A stretch of DNA of 64,000 nt from Mantis religiosa. Its lineage: Eukaryota > Arthropoda > Insecta > Mantodea > Mantidae. This document shows, piece after piece, positions 59,538 to 64,000 of the stretch (its first letter is position 1; every line of letters begins with the position of its first letter). Made by a program: the position numbers and the translations under genes. Where the stretch lies: assembly GCA_030765055.1 (NCBI GenBank), contig CM060953.1:67693901-67757900 (forward strand), written 5' to 3'. The notes beneath the pieces were generated by a model, which saw nothing but the letters and a program-made list of their open reading frames with translations, was not told the origin of the DNA and searched no databases.

Positions 59538-60486
59538 TCTCTCGGTAGCGTAGATGGTAGCTTGTCTACCTCACGTTCAAGAGGTCCCGAGTTCGAATCT
59601 CGGTCAGGGTGAGTTACCTGGATAAGGTATTTTCCGGGGTTTTGCCTTATCCTTAATGACAGATGGAAATTAATTGTTCTTTCACACTAGCCGTGTGTAG
59701 GACGCACTATGAAAGTGGAGAGCCAGATTGAAAAATTCACAGTGCATTCAATTTCATGGTGTGTTCTACACATGGCTAGTGTGAAAGAAGAATTAATTTC
59801 CATTAATTGTACCTAATAGTGGTCCGAACTATTTACCCTGGGCCTTAAAGTACTTACAGAATAGTAACTCGCCATTTAGGTAGTTGTCTCATTTGTTTAT
59901 TGAGAACTCCTAAGTGGTTTACCGGGAGAAACACGAGTCAGTTGGAGAGTTTAATGGCATTTCGGCATGTTGGCCATAGTAACTGGACGGAAACCAGAAG
60001 ATGCGTGGTTCAAATCCCGGGTATGGCATTGAATTTTTCAGTCTGGCTCTACACTTTCACAGTGTGTCCTACACACGGCTAGTATGAAAGAACAATAAAT
60101 TTCCATTAATTGTACCTAATAGTGGTCCGAACTATTTAGCCTGGGCCTTAAAGTAATTACAGCATAGTAAGTCGCCATTAAGGTAATTGTCTCATTTGTT
60201 TATTGAGAACTCCTAAGTGGTTTACCGGGAGAAACACGAGTCATTTGGAGAATTTAATGTCATGTTGGCTATAGTAGCTAAAATGGTTAGACCGGTTGGA
60301 CGGAAACCAGAAGATCCATGGTTCAAATCCCGGCTATGGCATTGAAATTTTCAGTCTGGCTCTACCGTTTCATAAAGACAAAGTCGGGTAGCTCTAAGCT
60401 CCATAGACCCTGGACACATTTGACCATCATTTCATCCATTTCATTCACCGTCCGTTATGACTTAACGTTGGAGGACGTAAAAGTAA
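59538..60486 (+). mobile_element. SINE family A, split by a second tRNA-like array
   Basis: Head and mid part at 59538-59660 (CTCGGTAGCGTAGATGG, GAGTTCGAATCTCGG, to CCTTATCCTTAATGAC). The 3' part is at 60372-60486 (AAGTCGGGTAGCTCTAAGC to GTTGGAGGACGTAA). The two halves join into the family order without loss. Flanks TAATGACAG / TAAAGACAA suggest a diverged target-site duplication. Confidence 0.88.
59661..60374. repeat. tRNA-like tandem repeat array, locus 2
   Basis: Two direct units with a 303-bp period (landmark AAGTGGTTTACCGGG at ~59912 and ~60214). They are preceded by a short inverted piece (59663-59705, AATTAATTGTTCTTTCACAC) that meets the direct units head-to-head near 59750, as at locus 1. 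tRNA-like modules are at 59969-60027 (D-arm deletion) and 60268-60340 (73 nt; acceptor GCTATAG/CTATGGC). Confidence 0.85.
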
Positions 60487-60799
60487 ATATATGTATAGCA
60501 AAAGCTTTGTATTGATTAATATACTGATGGATTATCTGAATGCCTAATCATACCACAATGCTTGCAAAGGAATATTAATAACAACTGTATAAAGTTATAG
60601 TTACACCTATACGGTTCAGTTATTTTTCCCCACATACTTCAGTATGTGACAAATTGCTGTGATTGTTTATTTACCTATACTCTCTCACACGTAATGTCAT
60701 TTTAAAAGAAAAACAATTACTTATTTGAAACCTGTTCTGACAAGCAATTAGCTAATTTATAAAGTATAGACCATTAGATTCTGTAGTTTTAAGTCATCT
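60487..60799. other. No feature recognised
   Basis: AT-rich spacer. Confidence 0.4.
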
Positions 60800-61745
60800 T
60801 TCAGCGAATTTTGTTACCCCACGATGGTACCAACCTCTGGTTTTTGAAGCGAAGAATTTGGTAACAACCACTTGCACTGCCTCAATGTTGTCAAAATGTC
60901 TTCCATGTATAAAATGGGCGTGGATAAAAAATTATGATAATCTGATGGAGCGAGATCAGGGCTGTATGGTGGATGTGGTAGCGGTATGATACCTCCCAAT
61001 TCCTGAATTTGTTTTCATGGTTGTTCGTGCAATATGGGTTGTTGCCCTGTCCTATTTCGGTTAACTAATGCTGGGTATCTCCGTCTCTAAATATCATGAA
61101 CTCGTCCCAGTGTTTGAGAATAACGATCTGCATCAATCACACGCCGGTTTGAAACAAACTCCCAGTGAATCATACTTTCAAAACTCCACAAGACACATAA
61201 CTTTGGGACGAAACTGATTTTTTATTTAACGATGATTTTGGCAGGATGGTGGGGATCAAGCCACAGTTTCGATGCATCAGGGTTTAAGTAATATATCCAT
61301 TTTTCATAACAAGTGACATTTCTCCTGACAAATCTCTCATCCATGGGATTACAGTGAAGCTGACGACAGATATGCCCTGTCCGTTTCGCCTGTTGAGGTG
61401 TCAGTTCGTGAGGTACAGATATGACTTTGCAAGTGTCTTAATGTGGCGATGTATAGTATATGCTGATACACCAAGTTATTCTGAAGACCTACATGTAATT
61501 TTTGCGGATTTTCTCGTGAAACCTGGCGTGTATCTTCAATATTCCATGCTTAAGTTCTTCCATAACGTGGTAAATCTTTGTCATTTTCGTCTTCATAGTT
61601 GAAACTTTGGAAACATCGCTGTGCCACACGCTCACTATCGAAGCTTGCTACTTTTACTTCACATATTCTTCTAGCTGCGGCAGCCGCTTCGTAATATTGC
61701 TTCCAGTTATGTTTCCAGAAGTACCCTAAGTTCAAAATCTGTTAT
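60800..61745 (-). pseudogene. mariner-like transposase remnant, different subfamily
   Basis: Minus strand, heavily broken. The upstream end has CEVKVASFDSERVAQRCFQSF and a DNDKDLPRYGR-like stretch. The third catalytic Asp lies in PLPHPPYSPDLAPSDYHNF (~60970). The middle has a WLDPHHPAKIIVK-like segment around 61225-61260. The HTH and core order fit Tc1/mariner, but the sequence differs from the 8.4/28.8-kb and 23.2-kb families. No terminal repeats could be fixed. Confidence 0.7.
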
Positions 61746-61928
61746 CTCCAGTTTGGGATTGTTTATTAATAATTGAAGGCTGATGCATGCTTGCAATGTA
61801 CGCAACACTAGCCAAGGTATGCTGTAAACAGCATTGACAAACCAAAGAAACGCAATAAATGGTCCAAAACACGGTCTTTCCACCTAATTCATGTCAACAG
61901 CACTGGTACTATGAAAGTCAAATTCCTG

Positions 61929-62155
61929 CCTCTGTTGCACGGTGGCAGCGTGGGTGCCTCACATTAAAGTGGTCCTGAGTTCCAATCTCAGTAGGGGTAT
62001 GTTAAATGGGTAATATTTTCTCCGGGGTTTTTAGTTATCCTGTAAAATGGACGTCAGTTATGTCTAAGCTTTATTGGACCCTGGGCTCATTTGAGCACAA
62101 TTTGATCCATTTCATTCATCGTCCGATATAGCTTACGTAGGAGAACGTCACAAAT
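61929..62155 (+). mobile_element. SINE family A, diverged
   Basis: GCCTCTGTTGCACGGTGGCAG (A box, mutated), GAGTTCCAATCTCAG (B box, mutated), CTCCGGGGTTTTTAGTTATCC and GGGCTCATTTGAGCAC, then GTCCGATATAGCTTACG. An older copy than those at 34.7 and 57.7 kb. Confidence 0.87.
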
Positions 62156-63089
62156 GGAGGTCAAGCAAAACACGAAAGCCAAAGAATAACCAACTAGAGC
62201 TCAAAATATCCTAATATTGGTTATGTCCTTGGACTCTTTCTTCTGGAATTTTCGTGTGTCACTTATAGTTGACCTTTTGTTGATACCAGTCCCTTCATAA
62301 ATCTCTATGGTCCTTGGGTGGAGCTGTGGAAATATGATTTATTCTTCGGAAGTGTACACAATGCTCGCATTTTACGCTCAATAAAATATGGACAGTATGC
62401 TTCTATTTTATTCCGAATTCACGGAATAGAAATAATTGTCATTTCTTCATATAGCATTACCGCTAATTGATACTTGATACATTTTATTTGTACAAGTAAT
62501 ATTTTAGGTGTATTATATCCTTCAGCGCTTCTATAATGTATTGTGTTTCTGGATATCCAGTTTTGGAGCGTTTGAGTAACTGACACATAGGAATTGACAA
62601 CATTTGCTTTTGTTTGTTCTATTCCTTGCACTAGTATCCAAACCAAATCTAGCTAACTTTCTATGGTATTTTAAGAGTTTGGCCTTGACCATAAGGTAAA
62701 CTAGCACCTCTCTAGGAATATAGACATGTTCCTTTGTTACCAGCCTAGAATTTTCCAAATGCTTAAGAAATTCGACAATTGGATAGAATTCTGTTTCTGT
62801 TCCAGATAATGAAATTTTTGCAAGTTGTGGAAATACATCTCCAGAATCACTAGGAGTTATTTTTGTCAGTATAACATTACTGAGGATAGCTTCAGTAGTT
62901 TAAGTGAAGGGCTCGTACAACAATTTATGACCCTTTTCTTATTTATGAGCGAATGATGGCTGCACGATGTCACAGAATATAATTAGGCAAGAAACATAGC
63001 CCAACATTAGTCGGATCAGCATATGTTCTGACAGCCAGGCCGCCCTGAAGGCACTATGTGCTAGCACAACAAATTTAGTGTGGTATGAT
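62156..63089. other. No gene recognised
   Basis: AT-rich. Minus-strand frames at 62419-62758 are unrecognised. Confidence 0.35.
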
Positions 63090-63506
63090 AGTATTCTGTT
63101 TTCGCCGACCAGTACAGCTCAGCTGGGTTTCTGGGCATGCCGGAATAAGAGGAAATGAATTATCTGATAGGCTAACCAGGGAGGGCTCGGCCAACGCGTT
63201 TATTGGACCGGAACCTGTCCTTGGTATTACCCCAAGAAGGGCCAGATATGAAATTCCTGATTGAGGATCATTTCAACATGGCACTTCATGGCGTAATTTT
63301 ACTACAGTTAGGCAGACTCAGTCTATGATCGCGGGACCTAGCACGAGGAACAGCAGGGTTCTGCTAATCTTTATCGGGTACAAATTAGAAGTGCTATTGG
63401 CCTGTTGACAGGGCACAGCACTCCAAAGAGACACCTGCATGTGATGAAGCTTAGTCAGACCCCACATGCAGGAAGTGTGGTGGGGAGGATGAGTCTTTTC
63501 TACATA
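63090..63506 (+). pseudogene. LINE RNase H domain and C-terminal knuckle fragment
   Basis: The + strand from ~63113 reads QLSWVSGHAGIRGNELSDRL, then TREGSANAFIGPEPVLGIT, the terminal RNase H block (W-SGH-GI-GNE-SD). Further on, in another frame, LLTGHSTPKRHLHVM and TPHAGSVV/CRKCGGEDESF-like sequence mark the C-terminal Cys-rich region. Frame breaks near 63262 and 63400. Different subfamily from the 41.4-kb copy. Cut off at 63506 by a DNA transposon. Confidence 0.75.
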
Positions 63507-64000
63507 CAGGGTGTATATAAATGAATATTGAGGTTTCAATTCTTTATAATATTTATTACATTAAACTTACATTTATAAATGATATGTCAAATGAAACAGC
63601 AACTCAACCAATTTTGTTTGTTGTTACCAATGCGCATGTGCGTGCAATGTTTCCGCCGCAATCCGCTAGACAGCGGTAGTAACAAAGATGGCGACTAGTA
63701 CACAGAAAGCGTTTTGTGTTTCGCAGTTTGCAAAGACCGAATCTGAGGTCCTTACCGTTTACAGTTATTACAGGCTCTAAAGCCGACAGATCATGGATTA
63801 CGTGCCAACTTCGCAAACGGCATGTTGTTTCATGATGATGATGATTTTATGGATCGTGTTGTCTTCAGTGATGAATCGACTCTTTCACCTTGGTGAACAT
63901 GTTAACACTTGTAATGTGTGCATCTTGGGCTCAGAAAATCCTCACGAGATGGTACAAATGCAACGAGGGCCTTTCTTTTTTGGTGAACCTACTGATACTG
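63507..64000 (+). mobile_element. DDE transposon with internal deletion, runs off the window
   Basis: Starts with terminus CAGGGTGTATATAAATG at 63507, inserted into LINE sequence. An ATG at 63688 opens MATSTQKAFCVSQFAKTESE, the N-terminal helix of a DDE_3-type (DUF4817-like) transposase. About 20 codons later the sequence jumps, in another frame, to QALKPTDHGLRANFANGM and then FMDRVVFSDEST, the first catalytic Asp (63870). The intervening HTH/linker region (~100 residues) is missing. The rest, including the second and third Asp, lies beyond 64000. Confidence 0.8.

Noticed and set aside
33154..60340. tRNA-like modules as functional tRNA genes
   Set aside because: T stems are imperfect, the usual T before the anticodon is missing, copies carry deletions, and they lie inside dispersed repeats.

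Overview
This window looks like intergenic or intronic DNA from a large, repeat-rich eukaryotic genome, most likely an arthropod and plausibly a polyneopteran insect such as a cockroach. The support is the AT-rich background, the lack of operon structure, many tRNA-derived SINEs, Gypsy LTR elements, several Tc1/mariner families, non-LTR (LINE) tails and long microsatellites. The species is an inference. I find no convincing host protein-coding gene. Nearly every coding-like segment belongs to a transposable element, and most are broken.

The one intact element is a Gypsy (Ty3-like) LTR retrotransposon at 48959-56907. It has near-identical 631/629-bp LTRs, an ATAT target-site duplication, a gag gene with one CCHC knuckle, and an uninterrupted pol (protease, RT, RNase H, integrase, GPF-type tail). 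pol lies in the -1 frame behind a canonical A AAA AAC slippery heptamer. There is also a 1.56-kb non-coding spacer and a polypurine tract.

Layout. 0-5 kb: hairpin cluster, then a SINE split by a solo LTR. 5.4-6.9 kb: a long tRNA-derived SINE fused to the 3' end of a decayed Gypsy element and its LTR. 8.4-9.3 kb: deleted mariner. 10-12 kb: SANT-like fragment, tandem duplication, transposase tail. 13-15 kb: foldback transposon carrying a LINE fragment, then a ~710-bp compound microsatellite. 17-18.3 kb: LINE fragments. 19.9-20.5 kb: unexplained GC-rich block. 20.8-25 kb: SINEs, purine microsatellite, mariner pseudogene. 26-32 kb: solo LTRs, MULE-like fragment, second deleted mariner. 32.9-34.9 kb: nested SINE / tRNA-like array / SINE. 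36-42.5 kb: LINE fragments, solo LTR, SINE. 45-48.3 kb: second foldback copy, long SINE, LTR-like segment. 49-57 kb: intact Gypsy. 57.7-62.2 kb: SINEs, a second SINE split by a tRNA-like array, mariner remnant. 63-64 kb: LINE RNase H fragment interrupted by a DDE transposon that runs off the end.

Recurring themes: LTR insertions share ATAT target sites; deletion derivatives of DNA transposons are shared between loci; and insertion order can be read from nested elements using intact paralogous copies in the same window as empty-site references.
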